A stretch of DNA of 64,000 nt, taken from positions 62,001 through 126,000 of the forward strand of contig NZ_JBFRCU010000002.1 in NCBI RefSeq assembly GCF_052113205.1, in the 5' to 3' direction. The notes beneath the pieces are model-generated. The model was not told where the DNA came from. It made no database searches and saw nothing but the letters and a program-made list of their open reading frames with translations. Origin of the DNA: Inquilinus sp052113205 (GTDB lineage Bacteria > Pseudomonadota > Alphaproteobacteria > DSM-16000 > Inquilinaceae). The position numbers and the translations under genes were made by a program. This document shows positions 9,591 through 18,296 of the stretch, piece by piece. Every line of letters starts with the position of its first letter. Within the stretch, counting starts at the first letter, position 1.

Positions 9591-9731
9591 GAGACCGTTT
9601 GGAAATGCGCTGGCGTGAGCCGGCTGGCGGTGGTTTCGAGAGCCGGCGCGCAGCGGACATAGGTCCGTGAGCACCGGAAGCGCAGAAACCGCCGTCAGAC
9701 GGCCGCGCCGGTAGCATTTACAAATGGTCTC
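9591..9731. repeat. 141-bp intergenic inverted-end repeat, copy 1
   Basis: This copy and the one at 17150-17293 share long blocks such as GAGACCGTTTGGAAATGCGC and GTCCGTGAGCACCGGAAGCG. The two ends are inverted repeats: GAGACCGTTTGGAAATGC at the left against GAGACCATTTGTAAATGC read from the right (16/18). It exactly fills the convergent junction between the LacI gene and the binding-protein gene, abutting the latter's stop. A non-autonomous MITE-like or ERIC-like element that may also end transcription is the likely nature. Confidence 0.85.
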
Positions 9732-10667
9732 TCAGCGGTATTTGCCGGCCAAGGCCAGCACCTGTTCGAGATTGTCCTTGGTGATCAGGCCGGGGCCGGA
9801 GAAGACGTCGTTCGCCTGCAGCACGCCGTAGCGGACGTAGTTGGTCAGGATCGCCACGGCGCCATAGCCCTGGATGAAGGGCTGCTGGTCGACGGCGACC
9901 TTGATCAGCCCGTCCTTCATCGCGCTGACGATGTCCTGGCTGAGGTCGAAGGTGGCGAAGAAGTACTGGTCCGCGGCGCCCTGGTCCTTGACCCATTTGA
10001 TCATCGGGTCGGCGCCGGTCGGCCCGAGGGTGAGGATCGCCTGGGTGTCGGCATGGGCCTTCAGATACGCGGCGGCGCGGGTGACCACGTCGTTCGGATC
10101 GGTGCCGGAATCGATCTCCTGCCCGCCGAGCGGCACGCCGAGACCGTCGGCGAAGCCCTGGCAGCGCTGGTGCGAGACCGGGTGCTGGTAGAAGTGGTTG
10201 ACGCAGACGAAGCTGTTCACCCCGGCCGCCTTGGCCTTGCCGCCCGCCGCTTTGCCGGCCTCGTATTCGGCCTGGCCGATATAGCGCAGGGCGCCGATCT
10301 TCGCCGCGATCTCGGCCGACCCCGAATTCGCGATCACCACCGGGATGCCGGTGGCCACGGCGTTGCTCAGCGGCTCGCCAACGATCGCCTCGTCCGGCAC
10401 GGTCGAGATGATCCCGGCGGGCTTCGACGCGATCGCCTGGTCGATCAGGCGCCCCATCTCGGACAGGTCGCCGCCGGACGGGTTGCGGAACTCGATGGTG
10501 ACGCCGAGCTGGTCGGCGGCGAGCTGCGCCGAGTTGCGGATGACGTTGTAGAACGAGTCGGATTCGGACCAGTGCCCGACGAAGACGATGCGCTCGGCCG
10601 CGCCGGCCGCCGTAGCCCCGAACAGCAATCCGCAGACGGCGAATACCCCTGCCAGAATTCTTGTCAT
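9732..10667 (-). CDS. Sugar/cyclitol ABC transporter periplasmic substrate-binding protein
   Basis: The 311-aa protein begins with a Sec signal peptide (MTRILAGVFAVCGLLFG, then A-rich to AGAAER) and continues as a type I periplasmic sugar-binding fold (RIVFVGHWSESDSFYNVIRN...). The ATG at 10667 has GGGAGGAGACC upstream. It belongs to the CUT2 binding proteins and should serve the permease and ATPase at 6095-8003, which lack a binding protein of their own. It is separated from them by the LacI gene. A LacI-type operator lies 100 bp upstream, and its stop abuts the 141-bp repeat. The ligand is unknown; it is clearly distinct from the MocB-like protein at 29186-30100. Confidence 0.86.
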   Translation of the reverse strand: MTRILAGVFAVCGLLFGATAAGAAERIVFVGHWSESDSFYNVIRNSAQLAADQLGVTIEFRNPSGGDLSEMGRLIDQAIASKPAGIISTVPDEAIVGEPLSNAVATGIPVVIANSGSAEIAAKIGALRYIGQAEYEAGKAAGGKAKAAGVNSFVCVNHFYQHPVSHQRCQGFADGLGVPLGGQEIDSGTDPNDVVTRAAAYLKAHADTQAILTLGPTGADPMIKWVKDQGAADQYFFATFDLSQDIVSAMKDGLIKVAVDQQPFIQGYGAVAILTNYVRYGVLQANDVFSGPGLITKDNLEQVLALAGKYR

Positions 10668-10766
10668 GGTCTCCTCCCAACCGCGGGGCCGGGCCGCCAC
10701 TTTGGGGCCTCGCTGCGCGGATGGAGCGAGCGTATGGCCGGAGCAACGGCGCTCAACGGGCGCCGT

Positions 10767-10782
10767 TGATCAGATTTCATCA
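10767..10782. promoter_or_regulatory. Second LacI-type operator matching that at 8513
   Basis: TGATCAGATTTCATCA is an imperfect palindrome that matches 14 of 16 positions of TGATCAAATTTGATCA at 8514-8529. It lies 100 bp upstream of the binding-protein start. This makes the separately transcribed binding-protein gene a likely member of the same regulon. Confidence 0.65.
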
Positions 10783-10808
10783 CCCGGTGGCGACGACGGC
10801 CGGTACGG

Positions 10809-10997
10809 TCAGGGATTCTTGGACGGTTCGGGGGCAGACCGATGCGGCATGGCGGCGAGCGGGGAGCCCGAGGGATGGCCTCCTCGAGCGGCGCAGGCGA
10901 GCTTGGCGACGAAGCGGCGCTTCACCTCGTCCATCTGCAGCTCGAAAGCATCTGCGGGGTTGTAATTGTCGTTGGCCTGAGCCCGGGGCGGAATCAT
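10809..10997 (-). CDS. Small hypothetical protein, 62 aa
   Basis: A short frame runs from the ATG at 10997 (MIPPRAQANDNYNPADAFELQMDE...) to a TGA at 10809. The early QANDN motif and acidic/basic middle resemble small uncharacterised proteins common in alphaproteobacteria; this is an impression, not a family assignment. It has no signal peptide or membrane segment. It lies upstream of the binding-protein gene on the same strand, with the operator at 10767-10782 between them, and divergent from the giant kinase. A much longer open frame continues upstream of the ATG, but that part is the antisense shadow of the kinase gene. Confidence 0.5.
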   Translation of the reverse strand: MIPPRAQANDNYNPADAFELQMDEVKRRFVAKLACAARGGHPSGSPLAAMPHRSAPEPSKNP

Positions 10998-11162
10998 GGC
11001 GTCATCAAATGCAGGTGGACTATACCGTCCAGCATGACACCGCCGCCGGCGTTCCTCCAGCGAAAAGCCGCCGGCCCGCGCCGGCAGCAACCGATCCCGG
11101 GGCGTTGACGGAAGTGCTACTCTAGGTTGATCGAGGGCAGCGCCAGCCTTGCCCGGGGGGAG

Positions 11163-14100
11163 ATGACAGCCGTGCCGGACGCCGCACATCGCCTTCGCCG
11201 CCGCGAGGTCATCCACCGCACCTCCACCACCACGGTGATCCGGGCTGTGCTCGACGATGGCCGCCCGGTCGTGCTGAAGGAGGCCCTGGGCGAGCCGGTG
11301 GTCGGCCTGGTCGACCGGCTGCGGCGCGAGCACGAGCTTCTGGCCCGCTTCGACTCCGATCTCGTGGTCCGTCCGATCGGGCTGCAGCCGGACAGCCCGG
11401 AGGGCCCGGCCCTGGTGCTGGAGGATATCGGCGGGATCACGCTGTCCGACTGGATCGCCGCGGCGCCGCCGGACCTCGCCGGCCGGATCGCGGTCGCCGA
11501 GGCCCTGGCCGCCGGCCTTGCCCATGTGCATGAGCGCGGCGTGCTGCACGGCGACCTGTCGGCCCACAACATCGTGCTCAACCCGGCGGATCAGCGCGTC
11601 AACTACATCGATTTCGGCGGCGCCGTGCTGCTGGACCGCGGCGACTCCGTCCTGGCCGAGGCCTTGCCGGCGGTGGAGGATATGACCGCCGTCGCCCCCG
11701 AGCGGACCGGCCGGATGAACCGGCCGATCGATCACCGCGCCGATCTCTATTCGCTCGGCGCCGTGCTGTACCAGCTGTTCGCCGGCCGGCCGCCCTTCGC
11801 CGGCGAGGAGCGGCTGGAGCTGCTGCACGCCCATCTCACCCGGCGCCCGGTGCCGCTGGACGCGCTGCTGCCGGGATTTCCGCCGATGTTGGCGGAGATC
11901 GTGGCGACGCTGCTGCTGAAGGACGCCGCATCCCGCTACCGCAGTGCCGCCGACCTGGCGGCCGATCTGGCACGCTGCCGCGCCGGCTTCGCGCCCGAGG
12001 GTGCCGTGGGCGGACGCATTACCGCCTTCCCCCTCGCCGCCGGCGATGACGGCGACAGCTTCGGCGACGGCACGATCCTGTACGGCCGGGCTGCCCCCCT
12101 GGCCGCGCTGCAGGCGGCATTCGACGCGGCCCGATCCGGCCGCAGCGGCGCCGTGCTGGTCACCGGCGCCCCCGGCATCGGCAAGAGCACGCTGGCGGCC
12201 GGGCTGCGCGACCGCGTGGCCGAGGCCGGCGGCCGCTTCGCCGCCGGCAAGTTCGAGCAGCAGCGCGACGAGCCCTATCTCGGCCTGGTCCAGGCCTTCG
12301 CCGGGCTGGTCCGCGGCGTGCTGACCGAACCCGACGCCACGGTCGCGGCCCGGCGCGCCACGCTGCTGGACCGGCTGGGCCGCAGCGCCAGCGTGCTGGC
12401 CGAGCTGGTGCCGGGGCTGGACCGGCTGATCGGACCGCAGCCGCCGACCGCCGTCCTGGCCCCGGCCGAGGCAGGGCGCCGGCTGGCGCAGGCGGTGCAG
12501 GATCTGGTCGCCGTCTTCGCTGCGCCGGACCATCCGCTGGTGCTGCTGCTGGACGACCTGCAATGGGCGGACGGCGCCAGCCTGGAGCTGCTGGGCCCGA
12601 TCTGCGCCGCCGCACCCGCCGGCGGGCTGCTGCTGATCGGCACCTGCCGCGACGGGGATCCGGAGCCGGCGCTGCAGGACGCGCTCGACGCGTTGCCCGG
12701 GCTGCGCCGCATCGCCCTGCAGCCGCTGGCGCCGGGGGATATCGAGGCCATGCTGGTCGCCGCCTATCGCGGCCATCCGGACCAGGCGGCGGCCGCCGCC
12801 CTGGTGCATGCCAAGACCCTGGGCAACCCACTGTTCGCCCGCCAGCTGCTGGGCCATCTGCGCGACACCGGCGCGATCGGCCCGTCCGGAACCTGGGATC
12901 TGGATCGCATCGCGGCGGTGCAGGCGACCGACAACGTGGTCGGCTTCCTGGCCGACCGCATCGGCCATCTGCCGGCAGAGCTGCGGCGCGTGGTGACCAC
13001 CAGCGCCTGCCTGGGCATGCTGGTCGACGCCGAGCTGCTCGGCGCCGTGCTCGGCCTCGACGACACGCCGCTGCAGCGGATCCTCGACGACGCCGTGGCG
13101 GAAGGGCTGATGGTGTCCCGCGACGGCGGCGTCGGCTTCGCCCATGACCGGATCCGCGAGGCCGCGGATCGGCTGGCCGACGATCCCGAGGTCCTGCATC
13201 GCCGCATCGCCCTGCTGCTGCTGGAGCGGACCGGCGAGGCCCAGTTGCCTGGCTCCGCCTTCGCCATCGCCCGGCACCTGAATGCCGCGGGCGGGCTGGA
13301 TGACGACCCCGCGTTGCGGGCGCGCTGCGCCGAGATCAACCTGATCGCGGCCCGGCAGGCCCGGGCGGCGGCCGCCTTCGCCCCGGCCCGCGACTATGCC
13401 GAGATCGCGCTGCGCCTGACCGACCCGGGCCTCTGGGACACCCGCTACGACGATGTCGCCGAGGCGGCGCTGCTGCTGGCCGAATGCCGGATGCTGACCC
13501 AGGACCACGCCGCCTTCGACCGTGAGGTCGAGGCGCTGGCCGCCCGGCTCCGGGACGATGAGCACCGGCTGCAGCTGGCCATGCTGCAGCTCGTGTCGCT
13601 CGACGCGCGGCTGATGGAGCAGGAGGCGATCGAGGTCGGCCGCCGGGCGCTGCGCCTGGTCGGCATCGAGCTGCCGGAGACGGCGGAGCGGCAGGGCGAG
13701 GCCGTCGGCGCCGAGTTCGCGGAGTTCCAGCGGCTGATGGCCGGGCGCCCGGCCGAGGTGCTGCTGGACCTGCCGCCGCTGCGCGACCGGCGCCTGGCGG
13801 CGGCGATGCAGATCCTGTTCCGTCTGGCCCCCGACGCGCACAACACGCTGCAGCCGGCGCTGTTCGCGCTGATGGCGCTGCGCAATGCCAATCTGATGCT
13901 GCAGCATGGCGGCGACACGCTGGCGCCCGGCATCATCGTCACCCTGGCCCTGACGCTGCGCGGGATGACCGGCGACAGCGTGACGGCCGACGCCTTCGCC
14001 CGGACCGCGATCGCCCTCGACGCCAAGCTCGGCCATCCGCTGACGGCCAGCGTGACCTTCGTCTATGCCTATTTCCTGCGGCACTGGCTGCACCCGCTGG

Positions 14101-17100
14101 CGGGCGCGCTGCAGCTCAACCTCGACGGCATCCGGGCCGGCTTCGAGATGGGCGACATCCAGTTCGGCTCCTATCACGCATCGGCCTATGTCATCCACCT
14201 GCTGGGCAGCGGCGGGCCGCTGGCCGAGGTGGCTCGCATCGGCGAGGAGCATCTGCGGCTGATCGGCGACCGCAACCGAACGGCGGCCGAGCATTGCCGG
14301 ATGCAGGTCGACTTCGCCGCCGCCCTGATGGGCCGGACGCCGGCGCCCAACAGCATGGCTCGCGACCGGGTCCGGAGCGAGGCGGAGGAGGACGCCCATC
14401 TGCAGGCGCTGGATCTGGTCGCCCGCGCCAACTACCTGATCCGCCGGCTGCAGCTGGCCCTGCTGTTCCGGGATCTCGGCGCGGCCCGGCGCCTGATCGG
14501 CCCGACGACGGCGAGCCTGCCCGGCGCCGCCGGCCTCGCGGTCGAAGCCGAGGGCGTCGCCTTCCTGCTGCTGGCGGCGCTGGCAGAGGACGGCGATCGC
14601 GGCGACGGTTTCGCGGCACAACGCGACCGGCTGCGCGGCTGGAGCGAGCTGAACCCGCATAATTTCGGCGCCATGCACGGCTTGGTCGAGGCGGAGCTGG
14701 CGCGCGCCGAGGGGCGGACCGCCGACGCGCTCCGCCTCTACGGCGACGCCATCCATCGGGCCGACGCCGCCAAGCTGACCCATCAGGCCGCGCTGGCGAA
14801 CGAGTATGCCGGGCGCTTCTGCCTGGGCCTGGGCAACGATGTCGCCGGCACGGCCCATCTGCGCGAGGCCGCGTCGCTGTACGGCTATTGGGGAGCCGCC
14901 GCCAAGGTGGCCGCGCTGGAGCAGGAGTTCCCCCGCCTGGCGGTGCGGTCGCGCGGAGCGCGCGCATCGCTGCGCGAGACCGGCAGCCCGGAGGACGACA
15001 TCGATTTCCGGGCCGTGCTGCGGGCCGCGCATTCAATCTCACGCGAGATCGACCTGCGCCAGCTGGTGCAGCGGGTGCTGGGCGCGATCCAGGAGAGCGC
15101 CGGCGCGTCCTACGGCGTCCTGGTGCTGCGGCGCGACGATGGCCTGTATGTCGAGGCCGTCGGCCGCGACCGGGAGATCCTCGCCGGCGAAGGATCCGGA
15201 CGGCTGGAGGAGAGCACTGCCGTCCCCCGGTCGGTCCTGTCCTATGTGCTGCGCACCCGCGAAGCCCTGGTGCTGGACAACGCCCAGCATTCGTCCGAGT
15301 TCTTGCGGGACCCTTACATCCAGACCAACCGCGTCGCCTCGATCCTGTGCGCCCCGCTGGACGAGCGGGGCCAGGTCGATGGGCTGATCTATCTCGAGAA
15401 CAATCTCGCCGCCGGGATCTTCAGCCCGCGCCGGCTCGAGGTGGTGCAGGTCCTGGCGGGACAGGCGGCGATCGCCCTGGCGAATGCCCGGCTGTTCACC
15501 GCCCTCGACGGTGCGCGCACCGATCTGCTGCAGGCGAATGAAGGACTCGAGCAGAAGGTCGGCGAGCGCACCGCGGAACTCGCCGCCGCCCGCAACCGCG
15601 CGGTGACCAAGGAGCGCGAGGCGCGCCGGGCCCGGCGCGCCGCCGAGCTCGCCAACCAGGCGAAATCCCGCTTTCTGGCGGTGGTCAGCCACGAGATCCG
15701 GACGCCGATGAACGGCGTGCTGGGGATGCTGCAGATCCTCGACCGCGACCGCCTGGGCGAGGAGCAGCGCCGCTACCTGGAGATCGCCGAGGAATCAGGC
15801 AAGTCCCTGCTCGACCTGATCGACGGAATCCTGGACTACGCCCGGCTGGAGAACAGCCAGGAGGCGCTGGACCTGCAGGATTTCGACCTGCACCGGCTGG
15901 TGGCCGACGCGGTCGAGTTGATCCGCCCCCAGATTGCGGCCAGGGGGCTGGGGCTGACCCTCTCGATCGACGCGCCGCCGGAGGCGATCCTGCGCAGCGA
16001 TCCCCGCCGCCTCGGCCGCGTGCTGATCAACCTGCTGAGCAACGCCGTCAAATTCACCTCGGAGGGCGGCATCGACGTGACGGTCGGGCTGGACCCGATG
16101 CCAGGGGGGCGGTCGATGCTGCGTGTCGCGGTGACGGACACCGGCATCGGCATCGCCCCTGACATGCACGACCGTATCTTCGGCGACTTCATCCAGGCCG
16201 ATTCGTCGATCGCCCGGCGCTACGGCGGCACCGGGCTTGGCCTGGCGATCTGCCGCCGGATCGCCGACCTGCTGGGCGGCACGCTGACGGTCAACAGCGC
16301 GCCGGGCGCCGGCAGCACCTTCCGGCTGGCGGTGCCGGTGACGCCGGGCACGGCCACGCCGGAGGCGCCCGCGCCGGTCGTGGCCGGCCCGGCGCTGTCG
16401 GTCCTGGTGGTCGACGACGACCCGATCAACCGGGCTGTGGCCGCCGGGCTGCTCGGCCGGCTGGGCCACCGGGTCACCCTCGCCGATGGCGGTCCGGCCG
16501 CGATCGAGGCGGCGGCGGCCTCCGTCTTCGACGTGGTGATGATGGACCTGCACATGCCCGGCATGGACGGGCTGGAGGCGACGCGGCGGATCCGCGCCCT
16601 GCCGGGCGACCGCGAGCCGCCGCACATCCTGGCGCTGACCGCCGACCTGACCGACGGCAGCCGGCAGCGCTGCGCCCTGGCGGGGATCGAGCGCATCCTG
16701 GGCAAGCCGCTGCAGCTCGCCGCGCTGCAGCGCATGCTGGCCACCGTCTGCGACTCCCGCCCGCCGGTCGAGCCGCCGCTGGTGTCGGCCGATCCGACCG
16801 CCCTGGTCGACCAGGAGTTCTACGACGAGCGCCATGAGATCCTGGGCATCCGCGAGCTGGCGCGGCTGGCCCTGATGTTTCATCGGGTCTCGCGGCCGCT
16901 GATCCGGGCGATCGGCGCCGCGGCCGAGGCCGGCGACCGCCGCGACCTCGCCCGCCTGGCCCATCGCCTGAGCAGCTCGGCCGGCGCGCTGGGCCTGATC
17001 CGCCTGGCCCGCCACGCCTCCGCGATCGAGGTTTGCGCCGGCAACGACGCGCCGATCGACGGGCTGATGGACATGGCAGCGGCGCTGGGGCCGCTCCGCC

Positions 17101-17177
17101 GCCTGTCGATCGACGCCCTGATGGCGGAGATGCGGCGATCGCGCTCTCAGAGACCGTTTGGAAATGCGCTGGCGTGA
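11163..17177 (+). CDS. Giant hybrid signalling protein: Ser/Thr kinase - AAA ATPase - GAF - histidine kinase - receiver - HPt
   Basis: About 2004 aa. Domains in order: a protein-kinase domain (about 1-290) with VVLKEA for the ATP lysine, HGDLSAHN for the catalytic loop and DFGGA; an AAA/NACHT-like ATPase with GAPGIGKST (about 335-345) and LLLDDLQWAD; a long helical region; GAF (about 1295-1445); a coiled linker; HisKA with VVSHEIRTPMNG (about 1510); HATPase with N and G boxes (about 1620-1700); a receiver with MMDLHMPG (about 1794); and an HPt domain with AHRLSSSAG (about 1933). This matches the trifunctional kinase/ATPase/sensor kinases. It is cytosolic with no membrane segment. I used the ATG at 11163 behind GGGGGG; a TTG at 11127 is an alternative. 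The last nine residues are encoded by the 144-bp repeat. The OmpR-type regulator at 17292-18044 is a candidate output. Confidence 0.88.
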   Translation: MTAVPDAAHRLRRREVIHRTSTTTVIRAVLDDGRPVVLKEALGEPVVGLVDRLRREHELLARFDSDLVVRPIGLQPDSPEGPALVLEDIGGITLSDWIAAAPPDLAGRIAVAEALAAGLAHVHERGVLHGDLSAHNIVLNPADQRVNYIDFGGAVLLDRGDSVLAEALPAVEDMTAVAPERTGRMNRPIDHRADLYSLGAVLYQLFAGRPPFAGEERLELLHAHLTRRPVPLDALLPGFPPMLAEIVATLLLKDAASRYRSAADLAADLARCRAGFAPEGAVGGRITAFPLAAGDDGDSFGDGTILYGRAAPLAALQAAFDAARSGRSGAVLVTGAPGIGKSTLAAGLRDRVAEAGGRFAAGKFEQQRDEPYLGLVQAFAGLVRGVLTEPDATVAARRATLLDRLGRSASVLAELVPGLDRLIGPQPPTAVLAPAEAGRRLAQAVQDLVAVFAAPDHPLVLLLDDLQWADGASLELLGPICAAAPAGGLLLIGTCRDGDPEPALQDALDALPGLRRIALQPLAPGDIEAMLVAAYRGHPDQAAAAALVHAKTLGNPLFARQLLGHLRDTGAIGPSGTWDLDRIAAVQATDNVVGFLADRIGHLPAELRRVVTTSACLGMLVDAELLGAVLGLDDTPLQRILDDAVAEGLMVSRDGGVGFAHDRIREAADRLADDPEVLHRRIALLLLERTGEAQLPGSAFAIARHLNAAGGLDDDPALRARCAEINLIAARQARAAAAFAPARDYAEIALRLTDPGLWDTRYDDVAEAALLLAECRMLTQDHAAFDREVEALAARLRDDEHRLQLAMLQLVSLDARLMEQEAIEVGRRALRLVGIELPETAERQGEAVGAEFAEFQRLMAGRPAEVLLDLPPLRDRRLAAAMQILFRLAPDAHNTLQPALFALMALRNANLMLQHGGDTLAPGIIVTLALTLRGMTGDSVTADAFARTAIALDAKLGHPLTASVTFVYAYFLRHWLHPLAGALQLNLDGIRAGFEMGDIQFGSYHASAYVIHLLGSGGPLAEVARIGEEHLRLIGDRNRTAAEHCRMQVDFAAALMGRTPAPNSMARDRVRSEAEEDAHLQALDLVARANYLIRRLQLALLFRDLGAARRLIGPTTASLPGAAGLAVEAEGVAFLLLAALAEDGDRGDGFAAQRDRLRGWSELNPHNFGAMHGLVEAELARAEGRTADALRLYGDAIHRADAAKLTHQAALANEYAGRFCLGLGNDVAGTAHLREAASLYGYWGAAAKVAALEQEFPRLAVRSRGARASLRETGSPEDDIDFRAVLRAAHSISREIDLRQLVQRVLGAIQESAGASYGVLVLRRDDGLYVEAVGRDREILAGEGSGRLEESTAVPRSVLSYVLRTREALVLDNAQHSSEFLRDPYIQTNRVASILCAPLDERGQVDGLIYLENNLAAGIFSPRRLEVVQVLAGQAAIALANARLFTALDGARTDLLQANEGLEQKVGERTAELAAARNRAVTKEREARRARRAAELANQAKSRFLAVVSHEIRTPMNGVLGMLQILDRDRLGEEQRRYLEIAEESGKSLLDLIDGILDYARLENSQEALDLQDFDLHRLVADAVELIRPQIAARGLGLTLSIDAPPEAILRSDPRRLGRVLINLLSNAVKFTSEGGIDVTVGLDPMPGGRSMLRVAVTDTGIGIAPDMHDRIFGDFIQADSSIARRYGGTGLGLAICRRIADLLGGTLTVNSAPGAGSTFRLAVPVTPGTATPEAPAPVVAGPALSVLVVDDDPINRAVAAGLLGRLGHRVTLADGGPAAIEAAAASVFDVVMMDLHMPGMDGLEATRRIRALPGDREPPHILALTADLTDGSRQRCALAGIERILGKPLQLAALQRMLATVCDSRPPVEPPLVSADPTALVDQEFYDERHEILGIRELARLALMFHRVSRPLIRAIGAAAEAGDRRDLARLAHRLSSSAGALGLIRLARHASAIEVCAGNDAPIDGLMDMAAALGPLRRLSIDALMAEMRRSRSQRPFGNALA

Positions 17178-17293
17178 GTCGGCTGGCGGTGGTTTCGAGA
17201 ACCGGCGCGCAGCGGACGTTTGGGTCCGTGAGCACCGGAAGCGCTCGAGCCCGCCGTCAAACGGCCGCGCCAGGTGCGTTTGCAGACGGTCTC
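17150..17293. repeat. 144-bp intergenic inverted-end repeat, copy 2
   Basis: Second copy of the family seen at 9591-9731. Its right end, read inverted, is GAGACCGTCTGCAAACGC. It supplies the last nine codons and stop of the giant kinase gene and overlaps the stop (TGA in GGTCTCA) of the convergent response-regulator gene. The copies differ by scattered substitutions and a few small indels, so this is not a recent duplication of a larger block. Confidence 0.85.
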
Positions 17294-18044
17294 AGCCCCG
17301 CGCGTCGGTGCGGACACCTAGCTTGTAGCCGACCCCGGTCACGGTGACGATCACCGGCGGGCCGCCGGCCGGTGTCTGCAGCTTGCGCCGCAGCCGGGCG
17401 ACCAGCGCATCGACGGTGCGGTCGCCGACATCGGTGTCGCGGTTGCTGATCACCTCGACCAGGTAGTCGCGGCTGAGCGGCCGGCCATTGGCCTGCACCA
17501 GCGCCGCCAGCAGGTCGAACTCGCCGCGCGTCACCCGCACCGGCGTGCCGTCCCGGGTGGTCAGCTCGCGCCGAGTCTGATCCAGCACCCAGGAGTCGAA
17601 GGTGACCACGGAATTGTGGTGCCGCACGGCGTCGCGTTCCAGCCCACGGCGGCGCAGCAGCGCCCGCGACCGGGCCAGCAGCTCGCGCAGCTTCACCGGC
17701 TTGGTCACATAGTCGTCGCCGGCCAGCTCGAGCCCGACGACGCGGTCGACCTCGCTGTCCTTCTGGGTGACGAAGATGATGCCGACCGCGCTGGTCGACC
17801 GGATCTCGCGGGCGAGGTCGAAGCCGTCGCCGTCCGGCAGCTGGATGTCGATGAACAGCAAGTCGGCGGGTGTGCGCTTCATGGCGCGGCGGCATTCCGC
17901 GCCGGTGGCCGCTTCCTCCACCTCGAAGCCTTCTTCCGCGAAGTAGCGCGCGATCATGGTGCGCGTGACCGGGTCGTCCTCCACCACGATCAGGCGATCG
18001 CGCCGTGCGGCGCCGCCCGTCATGTCCGCCATCCTATTGCTCAT
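17292..18044 (-). CDS. OmpR-family two-component response regulator
   Basis: The 250-aa product has an N-terminal receiver domain with acidic pair EDD (22-24), phospho-acceptor Asp66 in FIDIQLPDGDG and Lys115 in VTKP. A C-terminal winged-helix DNA-binding domain follows, with the typical FDLLAALVQANGRPLSRDYLVE and VDALVARLRRKL stretches. I placed the start at the ATG at 18044, which has a GCAGGA site seven bases upstream; the frame stays open far beyond but only as antisense of the oxidase genes. It converges on the giant hybrid kinase and diverges from the amine-oxidase operon, with about 250 bp of shared promoter DNA. It may be phosphorylated by the hybrid kinase and may control the operon; both are inferences from position. 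Confidence 0.88.
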   Translation of the reverse strand: MSNRMADMTGGAARRDRLIVVEDDPVTRTMIARYFAEEGFEVEEAATGAECRRAMKRTPADLLFIDIQLPDGDGFDLAREIRSTSAVGIIFVTQKDSEVDRVVGLELAGDDYVTKPVKLRELLARSRALLRRRGLERDAVRHHNSVVTFDSWVLDQTRRELTTRDGTPVRVTRGEFDLLAALVQANGRPLSRDYLVEVISNRDTDVGDRTVDALVARLRRKLQTPAGGPPVIVTVTGVGYKLGVRTDARG

Positions 18045-18296
18045 CAAAAATCCTGCCCTGCCCCGCGGCCGTTCCTTGTCGAGGCGCGTAGCGGATGAAT
18101 GCGAACAGCCGTTCATATCTGATTTACATCCCGCGCCGCCCGGCATGCTACCAGAGTCAGTAGGATTCGGCACCCGAACGTGTCGCGGCGGCAGGAAACA
18201 GTCGTCGGCCGGAGCAGGATTCGGAAGATTTTTCCTAAAATTTATTGCGACCGGGGTGGATCTGTCGGTCCCCCGGTCGAATCGGCGGAGGCGAAC

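Noticed and set aside
10998..15032. A very long open frame on the minus strand opposite the giant kinase gene
   Set aside because: The product is Gln/Arg/Ala-rich low-complexity sequence with no domain, exactly antisense to a gene with clear kinase, ATPase and histidine-kinase motifs. It is a side effect of high G+C at third positions. Only its last 62 codons look real.
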